From positions 153,962 through 217,961 of the forward strand of contig NZ_VLKI01000002.1 in NCBI RefSeq assembly GCF_007830235.1: DNA of 64,000 bases, in the 5' to 3' direction. Origin of the DNA: Cytobacillus oceanisediminis. Its GTDB lineage: Bacteria > Bacillota > Bacilli > Bacillales > Cytobacillaceae. Both the position numbers and the translations under genes were made by a program. The notes under the pieces were generated by a model. The model was not told where the DNA came from. It did not search any database and saw only the letters and a program-made list of their open reading frames with translations. Below, one piece after another: positions 24,660-33,179 of this stretch; within the stretch, counting starts at the first letter, position 1, and every line of letters begins with the position of its first letter.

Positions 24660-26036
24660 ATGTATCAAGATTTGCTGGAGATTTTAAAAGACCCTGAACG
24701 TGTCAGTGTGAATGAAACGGTGCTTGAGCATCATTCAGGCGGCATGGACTACCATGAAAGGAAAAAGCCTGATGTGGTTGTTTTTCCCAAGACGGAGGAA
24801 GAAGTTGTCGCCATCGTTAAATATGCTGCAACAAATAAGGTGGCTGTTGTCCCATTTGGAGCGGGCAGCAGCCTTGAAGGCCATCTGCTTCCGCTAAATC
24901 GCGGAATCAGCATGGATTTTACATTAATGAACGAGGTCGTTGCTGTTTACCCAGAAGATTTTCTTGTGAAAGTCCAGCCGGGTGTTACGAGAATGCAGCT
25001 GAATAAGCATTTGAAAAAATATGGGCTGTTTTTCCCGATCGATCCGGGTGCGGATGCAACGATCGGCGGAATGGCCGCAACCAATGCGAGCGGAACAAAC
25101 GCGGTTAAGTACGGAACGATGAAGCATAATGTGCTCGGCCTGCAGGCTGTCATGGCAGATGGAAGCGTGGTTGCTGCCGGTGGCCAGACCGTTAAATCAT
25201 CGGCTGGCTATAACCTGACGGAGCTGTTGATTGGTTCGGAAGGAACACTTGGCATTTTTACGGAATTAACGCTGAAACTTGCCGGAATTCCGGAAGCAAC
25301 TGTTGTGGCAAAAGCAGCCTTTGAAAGTGTGGAGGAAGCAGGGAAGGCGGCTGAGCTTGTCCTTCAGTCTGGCGTGGATATTGGAAAAATGGAGCTTGTA
25401 GATGCTGCGACGATTCAAGCGGTTAATGAATTCAAAGGGACAGATTTTGAAGAAGTCCCAACGCTCTTTTTAGAGTATAACGGAACAGCAGAAGCGACCG
25501 AACAGGGAATTGCGGTTATAAAAGAGCTAATGGAGGATGCCGGAACGGTGAAATTCGAGTTTGAGCATGATTCCCTAAAACGGGCCCAGCTATGGGAAGC
25601 CCGCCATCAGGCAGCCCTGGCGATTCTCGGTAAAAAGCCTGGCTGCAAGCTGGTTGCGACAGATGTGTGCCTGCCGATTTCGCAATTGGCTGTAACCATT
25701 GCCCATACCCGCCAGCTCCTCGATGAATACAAGCTTGATGGCGCGATTCTCGGACATGTCGGCGACGGAAATTTCCATGTGGCATTCGGATTGGATACAG
25801 ATGATCGGGATGAGATGGAACGCTTCCATGAGTTTAATGGAAAAATGGTGAAATTCGCGATTGATCACCGCGGCACCTGTACCGGCGAGCATGGCGTCGG
25901 CATCGGGAAAATGAAATTTTTAAAGGAAGAACGGAGCACGGCTTTGCCGGTCATGAGAATGATCAAAAAAGCATTGGATCCGCAAAATATTTTGAACCCT
26001 GGAAAAATAGTAGAAATGGAAGAGGTGCATAGTTAA
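24660..26036 (+). CDS. FAD-binding oxidase, GlcD/D-lactate dehydrogenase family
   Basis: 458 residues. N-terminal FAD_binding_4 domain (VVVFPKTEEEVVAIVKYA, VPFGAGSSLEGH, IDPGADATIGGMAATNASG at about 120-140, SEGTLGIFTE) and the C-terminal FAD-linked oxidase domain ending NILNPGKIV. Such enzymes oxidise a 2-hydroxy acid such as glycolate or D-lactate to the keto acid, passing electrons to the membrane. GAGGTGAAGG lies upstream. It overlaps the next gene (TAATG). No glcE or glcF partner is present, consistent with the single-subunit D-lactate dehydrogenase type. Confidence 0.88.
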   Translation: MYQDLLEILKDPERVSVNETVLEHHSGGMDYHERKKPDVVVFPKTEEEVVAIVKYAATNKVAVVPFGAGSSLEGHLLPLNRGISMDFTLMNEVVAVYPEDFLVKVQPGVTRMQLNKHLKKYGLFFPIDPGADATIGGMAATNASGTNAVKYGTMKHNVLGLQAVMADGSVVAAGGQTVKSSAGYNLTELLIGSEGTLGIFTELTLKLAGIPEATVVAKAAFESVEEAGKAAELVLQSGVDIGKMELVDAATIQAVNEFKGTDFEEVPTLFLEYNGTAEATEQGIAVIKELMEDAGTVKFEFEHDSLKRAQLWEARHQAALAILGKKPGCKLVATDVCLPISQLAVTIAHTRQLLDEYKLDGAILGHVGDGNFHVAFGLDTDDRDEMERFHEFNGKMVKFAIDHRGTCTGEHGVGIGKMKFLKEERSTALPVMRMIKKALDPQNILNPGKIVEMEEVHS

Positions 26037-27118
26037 TGGCAAGTCATCGAATCGCCGTTTTGCCTGGTGATGGCATCGGTCCTGAGGTTGTTAGTGAAGC
26101 AGTAAAGGTATTGGAACTATTGAAAAAACTGGACCCATCACTGGATCTGGAGTTTGAAACCTTTGATTGGAGCAGCGAGTACTATCTCCAGCATGGAAAA
26201 ATGATGCCAGATAACGCGCTGGAAACGCTGAAAAAATACGACGCTATTTTATTCGGGGCGATTGGCGATAAAAGAGTTCCTGATGATGTAACGGTTTGGG
26301 AGCTGATCATGCCAATCAGGAAGCAATTCCGCCAGTACATTAATTTAAGGCCTGTCAAAATGCTGAAAGGCGTTCCTTCCCGCTTTGAGGGCGAGGACAT
26401 TGATTTCGTCATCGTCCGTGAAAATGCGGAGGGTGAATACTCGAATAGCGGCGGCCGTTTATATCCTGGGCTTGAAGAGGAAGTAGCTGTTCAAAATACG
26501 ATTATTACGCGAATTGGCACAGCCAAAGCAGCAAAGTTCGCGTTTGAATACGCCCAAAAGCATGGCAAAAAATCCGTTACGAGTGCAACAAAGTCCAATG
26601 CCATTATCCATTCGATGAAGCTTTGGGATGATGTTGTACGTACGGTAGCTGAGCAATATCCTTCTATTAAACTGGATAGCTATTACATTGATGCACTTGC
26701 TGCTTATTTTGTCGAGAGACCTGATGATTTTGAAGTGGTCGTCGCGTCCAATTTATTCGGCGATATTTTAAGTGACCTGGGATCTGCCGTTGTAGGAGGT
26801 CTTGGCTTTTCACCGTCTGCCAACCTGAATCCGGAGGGAGATTTCCCATCCATGTTTGAGCCTGTCCATGGTTCGGCACCTGATATTGCAGGGAAGGGAA
26901 TCGCCAACCCGATTGCGCAGATCTGGTCGGCCGCCCTTATGCTTGAGCACTTGGGAAGAGCGGATTTGGCTGCGGTTATGATTGAAGCCATTGAACAGGT
27001 GTTGGTGGAGGGGGAAGTACGTACACCAGACCTTGGCGGAAGCGCTACAACAAGTGAAATGGGATCTGCCATCAGCGAGGCTTTACAGCAAAAACTTTTA
27101 GTGAAAGAAGGTTTTTAA
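26036..27118 (+). CDS. Tartrate/D-malate dehydrogenase family (isopropylmalate dehydrogenase-like)
   Basis: 360 residues of the beta-decarboxylating dehydrogenase family: IAVLPGDGIGPEVV at 5-18, VRENAEGEYSN near 126-136, the catalytic KSNAI region at about 187, and the signature SNLFGDILSDLGSAVVGGLG. Length and motifs favour TtuC/DmlA (tartrate dehydrogenase, D-malate dehydrogenase) over LeuB. It would oxidise and decarboxylate a 2-hydroxy diacid with NAD+ in the cytosol. The preceding stop and this ATG overlap. Confidence 0.85.
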   Translation: MASHRIAVLPGDGIGPEVVSEAVKVLELLKKLDPSLDLEFETFDWSSEYYLQHGKMMPDNALETLKKYDAILFGAIGDKRVPDDVTVWELIMPIRKQFRQYINLRPVKMLKGVPSRFEGEDIDFVIVRENAEGEYSNSGGRLYPGLEEEVAVQNTIITRIGTAKAAKFAFEYAQKHGKKSVTSATKSNAIIHSMKLWDDVVRTVAEQYPSIKLDSYYIDALAAYFVERPDDFEVVVASNLFGDILSDLGSAVVGGLGFSPSANLNPEGDFPSMFEPVHGSAPDIAGKGIANPIAQIWSAALMLEHLGRADLAAVMIEAIEQVLVEGEVRTPDLGGSATTSEMGSAISEALQQKLLVKEGF

Positions 27119-27119
27119 A

Positions 27120-27860
27120 ATGAGATTGCAGGATGAGGTGTTTGTTGTTACCGGTGCCCAAGGCGGCATGGGGAAAGAAACGGTTAAACGCTTCCTGGAA
27201 GAAGGCGCTTATGTGGCAGCAGTTGATTTGAATGTGGATGGCGCCGAAAAGACGGACCGCCTTCTGCCGATTGCCGGTGATTTAACAAAGGAAGAAGACG
27301 TTGCGAGGATTTTTTCAGAAGCAAACGAGGCATTTGGGAAAATCAGCGGATTGGTCAATATTGCCGGCATTGCCCAGTCGGCGACGCCGATTGAAGAAGT
27401 GAGTCTGGGAGATTGGGAGAAAATCATGAGTGTCAATGCAACATCCCTTTTTCTCACAAGCCGGGAAGCCGTACCTTATATGAAAAAACAGGGAGAAGGC
27501 GTCATTGTGAATATCGCTTCGGTTTCCATGGTGCGTCCGCGTCCGGGCTTAAATGCATACATCGCGTCTAAAGGAGCAGCGGTTTCTTTTTCACAGGCCT
27601 TGGCTATTGAACTCGCTGAATATGGAATTCGCGTCAATGTCGTGAATCCGGGTCCTGCTGATACAGGCATGCTTGGCCAGTTCACTTCAAAGGATGCAGA
27701 CATCGAAACAACAAAGGATACGGTTTTTAAAAAGAGTGTCCCATTAGGAAGGTTAATCCAGCCAATTGATATTGCCAACTCACTTGTCTATCTTTGTTCA
27801 AAAGAGTCTGCCATTGTGACCGGCTCTGTTCTGAACGTGGATGGCGGAAGGGGGATTTAA
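27120..27860 (+). CDS. Short-chain dehydrogenase/reductase
   Basis: 246 residues of the classical SDR family: TGAQGGMG cofactor motif at 11-18, NIAG near 80, catalytic Ser134, Tyr147 and Lys151 (YIASK), and the C-terminal GSVLNVDGGRGI. Asp37 after the second strand favours NAD(H). It oxidises or reduces an alcohol/ketone intermediate, with the substrate unknown. It follows the tartrate-dehydrogenase gene by one base. Confidence 0.9.
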   Translation: MRLQDEVFVVTGAQGGMGKETVKRFLEEGAYVAAVDLNVDGAEKTDRLLPIAGDLTKEEDVARIFSEANEAFGKISGLVNIAGIAQSATPIEEVSLGDWEKIMSVNATSLFLTSREAVPYMKKQGEGVIVNIASVSMVRPRPGLNAYIASKGAAVSFSQALAIELAEYGIRVNVVNPGPADTGMLGQFTSKDADIETTKDTVFKKSVPLGRLIQPIDIANSLVYLCSKESAIVTGSVLNVDGGRGI

Positions 27861-27863
27861 ATA

Positions 27864-29321
27864 ATGAAAGCAACAGATGTACAAATGCAAGGTTGTTATA
27901 TCAATGGAGAATGGACTGTACCGGATGAAAGCAGATTAATAGAAGTGAAAAATCCGGCTGATGGTTCTGTGTTGGCGCTAGTGCCTCGCGGAGATCAGGA
28001 AGAAGTGGACAGAGCAGTCAAAGCGGCAAAGAAGGCCTTCCGTTCGGAAGAGTGGAAGTCGCTTCAGGCTTATAACCGGGGAAGGCTGCTTTTCAAAACA
28101 GCAGATATCATCCGTGAAAACAAAGAAGAATTAGCCAGGCTGGAAACCTTAAATGTCGGCAAGCCGCTTGTTCAGGCTGAAACAGATGTCGAGATTGCAG
28201 CCCGCTATTTCGAGTTTTACGCTGGTGTAGCCGATAAAATCATGGGGGAAACCATCCCGGTAGAACGAGGCATTATTGATTACACGGTCCGCGAACCGCT
28301 TGGGGTGGTCGGGCATATCATTCCTTGGAATTATCCGCTGCAAATTGCCGCACGAAGCGTTGCCGTATCGATCGCAACCGGCAATGCCGCAGTGCTGAAG
28401 CCTGCTGAGGATACTCCGCTATCCACATTGAAGCTTGTTGAGTTAATGGAAAGCCTTGGGCTGCCAAAGGGGATTCTTAATGTCGTAACCGGCTATGGGT
28501 ATGAGGCAGGGGCGGCATTATCCGCACATCCAGGGATCAACCATGTTACGTTTACAGGTTCAGTCGAAACCGGAAAAAGGGTCATGGAGACAGCTGCAAA
28601 GAATATTGTACCGGTCACCCTGGAGCTTGGCGGAAAATCACCGAATGTAGTGTTTGCTGACTGCAATGAGGAGTTAGCATTAGAGTGGGTGTTAAAGTCC
28701 ATCGTCCAAAATGCCGGTCAGACTTGTTCAGCAGGTTCCCGCCTTGTGATTGAAAAATCGATCAAGGATGAGTTTGTGCAGAAACTCGCTGCCTCCTTCG
28801 AAAAGCTGACGATAGGACCTGGAATCGATAATTCTGACCTTGGACCCGTTTTAAACCAAAAGCAATTTGAGCGGATTCAAGGCTTCCTGCAGCTTGCAGA
28901 AGATGACGGAATCCGGGTGGCAACAGGCGGAAAACGCCAGCCAGTCGAAGGCTGTGAATCAGGTTATTACCTGAAGCCGACGATTTTTGATAACGTGCCA
29001 GCGAACCATCATCTTGCACAGGAGGAAATCTTCGGGCCGGTTCTCACAGTCACTACTTTTGAAACAGAAGAGGAAGCAATCGAAATCGCAAATGGAACAC
29101 CGTATGGCCTCGTTGCAGGCGTATGGACCGAAAATGCCAGCCGTGCCCACCGCGTTGCCAATGCACTCGAATGCGGCCAGGTCTTCATCAACCACTACGG
29201 CGCTGGCGGCGGCATCGCTCAGCCATTCGGCGGCTATAAGCATAGCGGCTTTGGCCGGGAAAAAGGGTTGGAGGCCTTACGGAATTACACGCAGGTGAAG
29301 AATGTGGCGTTGAAATATTGA
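27864..29321 (+). CDS. NAD(P)-dependent aldehyde dehydrogenase
   Basis: 485 residues: Glu254 in VTLELGGKSPN, nucleophile Cys288 in NAGQTCSAGSR, VGHIIPWNYPLQ cofactor region at 149-160, and C-terminal FGGYKHSGFGREKG. It oxidises an aldehyde to its acid. Closest in style to the betaine-aldehyde/broad-specificity group. Last gene of the operon, followed by a terminator. Confidence 0.92.
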   Translation: MKATDVQMQGCYINGEWTVPDESRLIEVKNPADGSVLALVPRGDQEEVDRAVKAAKKAFRSEEWKSLQAYNRGRLLFKTADIIRENKEELARLETLNVGKPLVQAETDVEIAARYFEFYAGVADKIMGETIPVERGIIDYTVREPLGVVGHIIPWNYPLQIAARSVAVSIATGNAAVLKPAEDTPLSTLKLVELMESLGLPKGILNVVTGYGYEAGAALSAHPGINHVTFTGSVETGKRVMETAAKNIVPVTLELGGKSPNVVFADCNEELALEWVLKSIVQNAGQTCSAGSRLVIEKSIKDEFVQKLAASFEKLTIGPGIDNSDLGPVLNQKQFERIQGFLQLAEDDGIRVATGGKRQPVEGCESGYYLKPTIFDNVPANHHLAQEEIFGPVLTVTTFETEEEAIEIANGTPYGLVAGVWTENASRAHRVANALECGQVFINHYGAGGGIAQPFGGYKHSGFGREKGLEALRNYTQVKNVALKY

Positions 29322-29343
29322 TGTTATCCAGGCAGGTCCTTTA

Positions 29344-29382
29344 AGACAGCCCCTTGGCTTTATCAAAGGGGCTGTTTTTTTA
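29344..29382 (+). terminator. Terminator of the TRAP/dehydrogenase operon
   Basis: ACAGCCCCTT pairs with AAGGGGCTGT and is followed by seven T residues. Confidence 0.85.
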
Positions 29383-29552
29383 TGTGAAAAAATACCTCTT
29401 AAGAAAATTCCAACTTTAGATTCAGTTTCTTTAGAGTTTTACAAGGGTAAAGCAGAAAGGTGCTTTGCAAGTTGCCAATAATATGAATTCAAACCAGATT
29501 TTTTCCTAACTGTTTTGCAAAGCATAAATACATATTGAAGAGGAGAAGTAGA

Positions 29553-30173
29553 ATGAGTTTATTGAAGTACATAACTGCAGCATTGACGTTTATCATTTTA
29601 ATTGGTTTCGGTCAAGTGGATGCAAAGGCTTCCCAGCTTTTAAAAGAGGGGTCTGCTGGATCAGAGGTTACATTTGTACAGGACTTTATGAAAAAGCTTG
29701 GCTATTTTGAAACAGAAACAACTGGCTATTATGGCCCGGTTACAGCTAATGCGATACGCGAGTTTCAAAACGATTTTGGTTTAAAGGCGGATGGGATCGT
29801 CGGCGGTGAAACAGCCAATATGATTTATAATGTCGACACAATGGCACACATTGTAAACGGAGAAGCTAGGGGTGAAAGCTATGAAGGGCAGGTTGCGGTT
29901 GCAGCCGTTATATTAAACCGGATCGAATCCAATGATTTCCCTAATGCCATCAGTCAAGTTATTTATCAAAGGAATGCATTTACGGCAATTAATGATGGAC
30001 AATACAGGCTGCTTCCTGGCAGTTCATCATATCAGGCCGTGAAAGATGCATTTTTGGGCTGGGATCCTACGGGTGGTGCCGTTTATTACTATAACCCAAG
30101 CCTTGCAACAGATAATTGGATTTTTACTCGGACTGTGATCAAGCAAATCGGCAGCCACACATTTGCCTATTAA
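29553..30173 (+). CDS. SleB/CwlJ-family cell wall hydrolase with peptidoglycan-binding domain (YkvT-like)
   Basis: 206 residues: signal peptide (about 1-24, ending VDAKA), a PG_binding_1 domain (GSEVTFVQDFMKKLGYF...GIVGGETANMIY, about 30-90) and a Hydrolase_2 domain (IVNGEARGESYEGQVAVAAVILNR with catalytic Glu, about 102-125). SleB and relatives degrade spore cortex muramic-lactam peptidoglycan; the size matches B. subtilis YkvT (208) more than SleB (305). The start was set to ATG 29553 after GAGGAG; an upstream TTG is less likely. Confidence 0.88.
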   Translation: MSLLKYITAALTFIILIGFGQVDAKASQLLKEGSAGSEVTFVQDFMKKLGYFETETTGYYGPVTANAIREFQNDFGLKADGIVGGETANMIYNVDTMAHIVNGEARGESYEGQVAVAAVILNRIESNDFPNAISQVIYQRNAFTAINDGQYRLLPGSSSYQAVKDAFLGWDPTGGAVYYYNPSLATDNWIFTRTVIKQIGSHTFAY

Positions 30174-30182
30174 CCACTAGAG

Positions 30183-30212
30183 CAGGCCGGGCTTAGGCCT
30201 GGCCGTTCTTTC
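30183..30212 (+). terminator. Terminator of the ykvT-like gene
   Basis: GGCCGGGC and GCCTGGCC form the stem, followed by a short T-rich tract. Confidence 0.6.
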
Positions 30213-30234
30213 AAAAGGTAAGGAAGCATAAAAA

Positions 30235-30526
30235 TTTCGATAACTGTCTAGCTCCAGCGCCTACCCCCTCGAGGTCACAAGCTTGTCTAGTTGCGGCTCC
30301 TAGGGACTCGGGGTCATAAGCCGTTTCCTTTCAGAAGGAAAAACGCCTTCTTACAGGAACCGTCTTATGCCTGAGGCCCGCAGGACAAGGAAGGCTTCGT
30401 CAGCATAATCATCGTACGACCAAAAGCGGCAGCTTTTGGGAGGATGCGGGTCATGCAGACGTTGCCACAGGACGTGGCGTTCTTAGTCTGCGTTCCTTCG
30501 TGGGAAAGGCGCTTGCGCTTTTCTTA
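30235..30526 (+). repeat. Long structured interspersed repeat, copy B
   Basis: Starts TTCGATAACTGTCTAGCTCC and ends GGCGCTTGCGCTTTTCTTA. The first 110 bp and last 95 bp are nearly identical to copy A; the interior differs. Its right end abuts the stop codon of the minus-strand gene that follows (30527-30529). Confidence 0.88.
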
Positions 30527-30985
30527 TTATTTTTTATAATCCCAAAGAATGGTCCATTCATCCTTATCCTTCACAGCAAATACCTCTTGCTGTATATCAA
30601 AGTTCCCATATTTCCCCTTATAGGTTTGAGTTACGTTTATCTTATAAATGTTTTTAAAGCTTGGCCCTTCTTTTACAGGCTTCCAGTTTTTTAGCTCTTC
30701 CGGTTCACTAAGGCTATATGAAAACGTGTCTACTCCAAAATGGTTCATAAACACATGGGCCCTGTCTTGAATGTAATGTCCCTTCGCAAACTTTTCTTTC
30801 ATCCAAGGATGGAACATTCCCCATGATGATGAAAACTCGCCTTGCTGCTCGAAAGAATAAAATTCATCAACTGCATTTATGGCATGCTGGTCAGGTGAAG
30901 AGAATAAAATGTTTATTAATAGAATAGCAGTTAGCACGAAAACAGGTATTGCCAGCAATATTTTTCCCGTATTTTTGTGTCTCAT
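30527..30985 (-). CDS. Membrane-anchored NTF2-like hypothetical protein
   Basis: 152 residues: a basic start, one membrane helix (ILLAIPVFVLTAILLINILF, about 10-29) and an extracytoplasmic domain (AINAVDEFYSFEQQGEFSSSWGMFHPWMKEKF, ending TILWDYKK) resembling NTF2-like/MecA-N small domains. The start was moved inward to 30985 where GAGAGG precedes the ATG. Function unknown. The stop codon abuts repeat copy B. Confidence 0.65.
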   Translation of the reverse strand: MRHKNTGKILLAIPVFVLTAILLINILFSSPDQHAINAVDEFYSFEQQGEFSSSWGMFHPWMKEKFAKGHYIQDRAHVFMNHFGVDTFSYSLSEPEELKNWKPVKEGPSFKNIYKINVTQTYKGKYGNFDIQQEVFAVKDKDEWTILWDYKK

Positions 30986-31065
30986 GAAAAGTGTCCTCTC
31001 TTTTTTTATGGCTGTTTTTTTAATGATATTCATATCATTTTTGAAACATGTCTGAAGGCCTGACA

Positions 31066-31206
31066 ATGTCCATATCTGAAAATTATGTTTTTTTAACGGG
31101 AAAGGGGGAACAGATTATTAAGGCACGAATAAAGTATTTAAGGTTTTTAAGAAAAAGCTATATTAAAGGTAAAATGACATATGAGAAAAGTCTTGTTTGT
31201 CTGTAG
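31066..31206 (+). CDS. Possible 46-residue basic protein
   Basis: An ATG seven bases after GAAGG opens a 46-codon frame rich in Lys and Arg (KARIKYLRFLRKSYIKGK). No family is recognised and no promoter is evident. It ends before the promoter at 31224. Chance occurrence is possible. Confidence 0.25.
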   Translation: MSISENYVFLTGKGEQIIKARIKYLRFLRKSYIKGKMTYEKSLVCL

Positions 31207-31223
31207 AAATATGCTGAAAATTG

Positions 31224-31252
31224 TTGAAAATCCGATACAAAAGTTCTATTAT
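31224..31252 (+). promoter_or_regulatory. Sigma-A promoter of riboswitch transcript 3
   Basis: TTGAAA and TATTAT are separated by 17 bp, close to consensus. The start site would be near 31259, 11 bases before the riboswitch. Confidence 0.75.
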
Positions 31253-31269
31253 TAGTGTATGAATTTGAA

Positions 31270-31345
31270 AAAGGCAAACTTATTGAAAAATAAGGACGCA
31301 AAGCCGCGAATCTAAGGTCTTGCACTATGATAGTCGGGCTGCCAA
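31270..31345 (+). promoter_or_regulatory. Cyclic-di-GMP-I (GEMM-I) riboswitch, copy 3
   Basis: GGCAAAC, a stem CTTATT/AATAAG closed by GAAA, then GGACGCAAAGC, a variable hairpin, and GTCGGGCTGCC closing the outer helix: the best match of the three. A leader of about 145 nt separates it from the 79-codon ORF. That leader holds a small hairpin GGATGG...CCATCT near 31412-31430 without a T run, so the mode of control is unclear. Confidence 0.88.
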
Positions 31346-31490
31346 AAATGAACGGATAATACCTGGAAAAGTATTGTATAAGTTTACTAGCATTTTCCGC
31401 CAACATTTTGGATGGTCTTTTGCCATCTCATGCCCGTGCATATAAAAACCTATATAGACCTATAATTCAAATAAGAAAGGTGGAGGCAAA

Positions 31491-31730
31491 ATGACAGTAT
31501 TATTTGGTTCAGTTGAATACTTTGAAAGGGAAATAGAAGAGTATTTAACTGATAACCAAGTGGAGGAAGTTACAGAAGATCAATTATCCGTTATCACTTC
31601 CAAACTGGAAACGGAACTTTTATACGATTTTGTTTGCGACGAGAAGATTCGGAGACAATGCTTAAACAATCTTACCTTCGCTTCAGGAAATGTAAAAAAT
31701 GGGGGATACCAGTCGGCAGCAGGGAATTGA
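31491..31730 (+). CDS. 79-residue acidic protein under a c-di-GMP riboswitch
   Basis: ATG eight bases after AGGTGGAGG. The protein is acidic and helical (EYFEREIEEYLTDNQVEEVTEDQLSVITSKLE) with a polar C-terminal tail; no membrane segment or signal. No family is recognised. It is a one-gene unit between GEMM-I copy 3 and a strong terminator. Confidence 0.7.
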   Translation: MTVLFGSVEYFEREIEEYLTDNQVEEVTEDQLSVITSKLETELLYDFVCDEKIRRQCLNNLTFASGNVKNGGYQSAAGN

Positions 31731-31767
31731 TAGACTCAGGTAAAATCCAATGGTTTCCAGCAAAGCA

Positions 31768-31823
31768 GGTGTCAGCCGCCAGCCAAGGACAAAAGTCTTT
31801 GTCTGGCGACTGACACTTTTTTA
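31768..31823 (+). terminator. Strong terminator after the 79-codon gene
   Basis: A long stem pairs GTGTCAG-CCGCCAG with CTGGCGACTGACAC, followed by TTTTTT. Confidence 0.85.
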
Positions 31824-31829
31824 TTGTAA

Positions 31830-32086
31830 AGTGATCGGCCAAAGGACTGCTCGATTAAATTTATTCGGAAAATTGGCCACGCTTTTACCTTTTTAATTTT
31901 TGCTTTAACCCTTTATGCCGCTTCCCGATCCATCTGTTTTTCCGTGCTGATAGCCTTCCTTTATGCTGGTTTCACAGAAGTTATCCAGCTTTTTTTATGC
32001 GGGATGGAAGGGGTTTTGACATTCTTATTGATAGTATGGGGATTACTGCTGGCCTTCTGGTTCTGTTTTTCAGGAGGGGCAGCTAA
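31830..32086 (+). pseudogene. VanZ-like family pseudogene (5' truncated, frameshifted)
   Basis: Translation from 31830 gives IRKIGHAFTFLIFALTLYAASR...FTEVIQLFL in parts, aligned to RKAGHALVFF...TETLQLFF of the intact VanZ-like gene at 5131-5571. At the T run 31990-31996 (seven T) the frame breaks. Shifting one frame gives MRDGRGFDILIDSMGI, matching MRDGRFFDLGFDSLGI of the intact copy, then a stop at 32084-32086. One T is therefore missing. The N-terminal helix and start codon are also absent, replaced by the preceding terminator region. A longer in-frame ORF 31944-32138 is an artefact of the shift. Confidence 0.8.
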
Positions 32087-32155
32087 AAAAATTCTCCAAA
32101 ATAAAAAGGCAATTGCCCGCGGTAAGGACAATGCCTAAAAAATAGTGTACCAGGT

Positions 32156-32947
32156 TTATAGTGCTTCTTTTACTTTATTTAAAATGGCAGCTTCGCGTGC
32201 TTCTTTGGCGGCTTCGTATTCCTCTTTAAAACTATTCGCATGGGAAGGGCTAAATCCGTTTTTCTTCAGGTCATCTTGAAGAGCACTATAGATAATATCG
32301 AAAGCGGCATCTGTGTTGCTTTCCAGTGCCGCACTGGCTGAAGTGTATTTTTGGTAAAAGTAAGAGAATGAAATTGTTTCCCCATTGTTTCTTTTAGTCT
32401 GGAATTCTCCATAAGCCTGAGACATTAGGGCATCAATCTTATTGTTAGCCTGGGCCTGCAGATAGTCAAAAGAAGGGTAATATTTATCTTTAATATCTGC
32501 GACAGTCACTTCTTTAACTGTATCTTGATTGCTTTCTCCAGTTTTACTTCCTGCCTCTTTGTTGGTTGAAGAGGACGTATGATTGGAAGATGATTTATCT
32601 CCGGTTTTTTTATCTGTGGAAGAAGAGCCGGCAGCAGTTGAAGTATCTGCAGAAGCAGTATTGATGGCAGCAGTATTTGTACTTGATGAATTTTCCTCGA
32701 TTGTATCACTGCTCTCGTTTGCATTGCTGCTCTCATGCTGCTTTTTTGCTTCGTTAATTTTTTCTTCAATTGCAGAATTACCGTCTTCATCCGGCAAAAT
32801 AATCTCATAATCAGTTTCCGTGATCTCCTCTACTTCTTCATCTGCAACATCATATGTTTTTAGTTTGAAAAAGTAATAGGCCGTTCCAGCTCCTCCAATA
32901 ATCAAGATTAGGACTAAAGAAATTAATATTTTCCATACTTTTTTCAT
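32156..32947 (-). CDS. Membrane-anchored protein with Ser/Thr-rich stalk
   Basis: 263 residues: one N-terminal helix (ILISLVLILIIGGAGTAYYFF, about 7-27), an acidic segment, a low-complexity Ser/Thr/Ala/Lys stalk (about 70-140), then a helical C-terminal domain (TVADIKDKYYPSFDYLQAQ to the end). Probably extracytoplasmic, with the stalk crossing the wall. No family name is certain. Monocistronic and divergent from the SLH protein gene. Confidence 0.75.
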   Translation of the reverse strand: MKKVWKILISLVLILIIGGAGTAYYFFKLKTYDVADEEVEEITETDYEIILPDEDGNSAIEEKINEAKKQHESSNANESSDTIEENSSSTNTAAINTASADTSTAAGSSSTDKKTGDKSSSNHTSSSTNKEAGSKTGESNQDTVKEVTVADIKDKYYPSFDYLQAQANNKIDALMSQAYGEFQTKRNNGETISFSYFYQKYTSASAALESNTDAAFDIIYSALQDDLKKNGFSPSHANSFKEEYEAAKEAREAAILNKVKEAL

Positions 32948-33179
32948 TCTCTTGGTGTTTCCCCTTTCGTTCCGCTTATAAATAATAAAATTCTACCATA
33001 AAAATAAGATAAATTTACTACTATTTATAAAAAACTTGAAACCCTCTCACTTTTTTCTATTATTTGAAGAAATTAACCCAGAATCATTGAATAAAACATT
33101 AATATTAAGTATGATAAATCTATAACTTTGGAACTATATGTAAAATTATTAACAAAACAAATTGAGGTGAAGAAGGAAA

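Noticed and set aside
31944-32138. 64-codon membrane-like ORF
   Set aside because: It is the out-of-frame continuation of a VanZ-like pseudogene after a homopolymer deletion.
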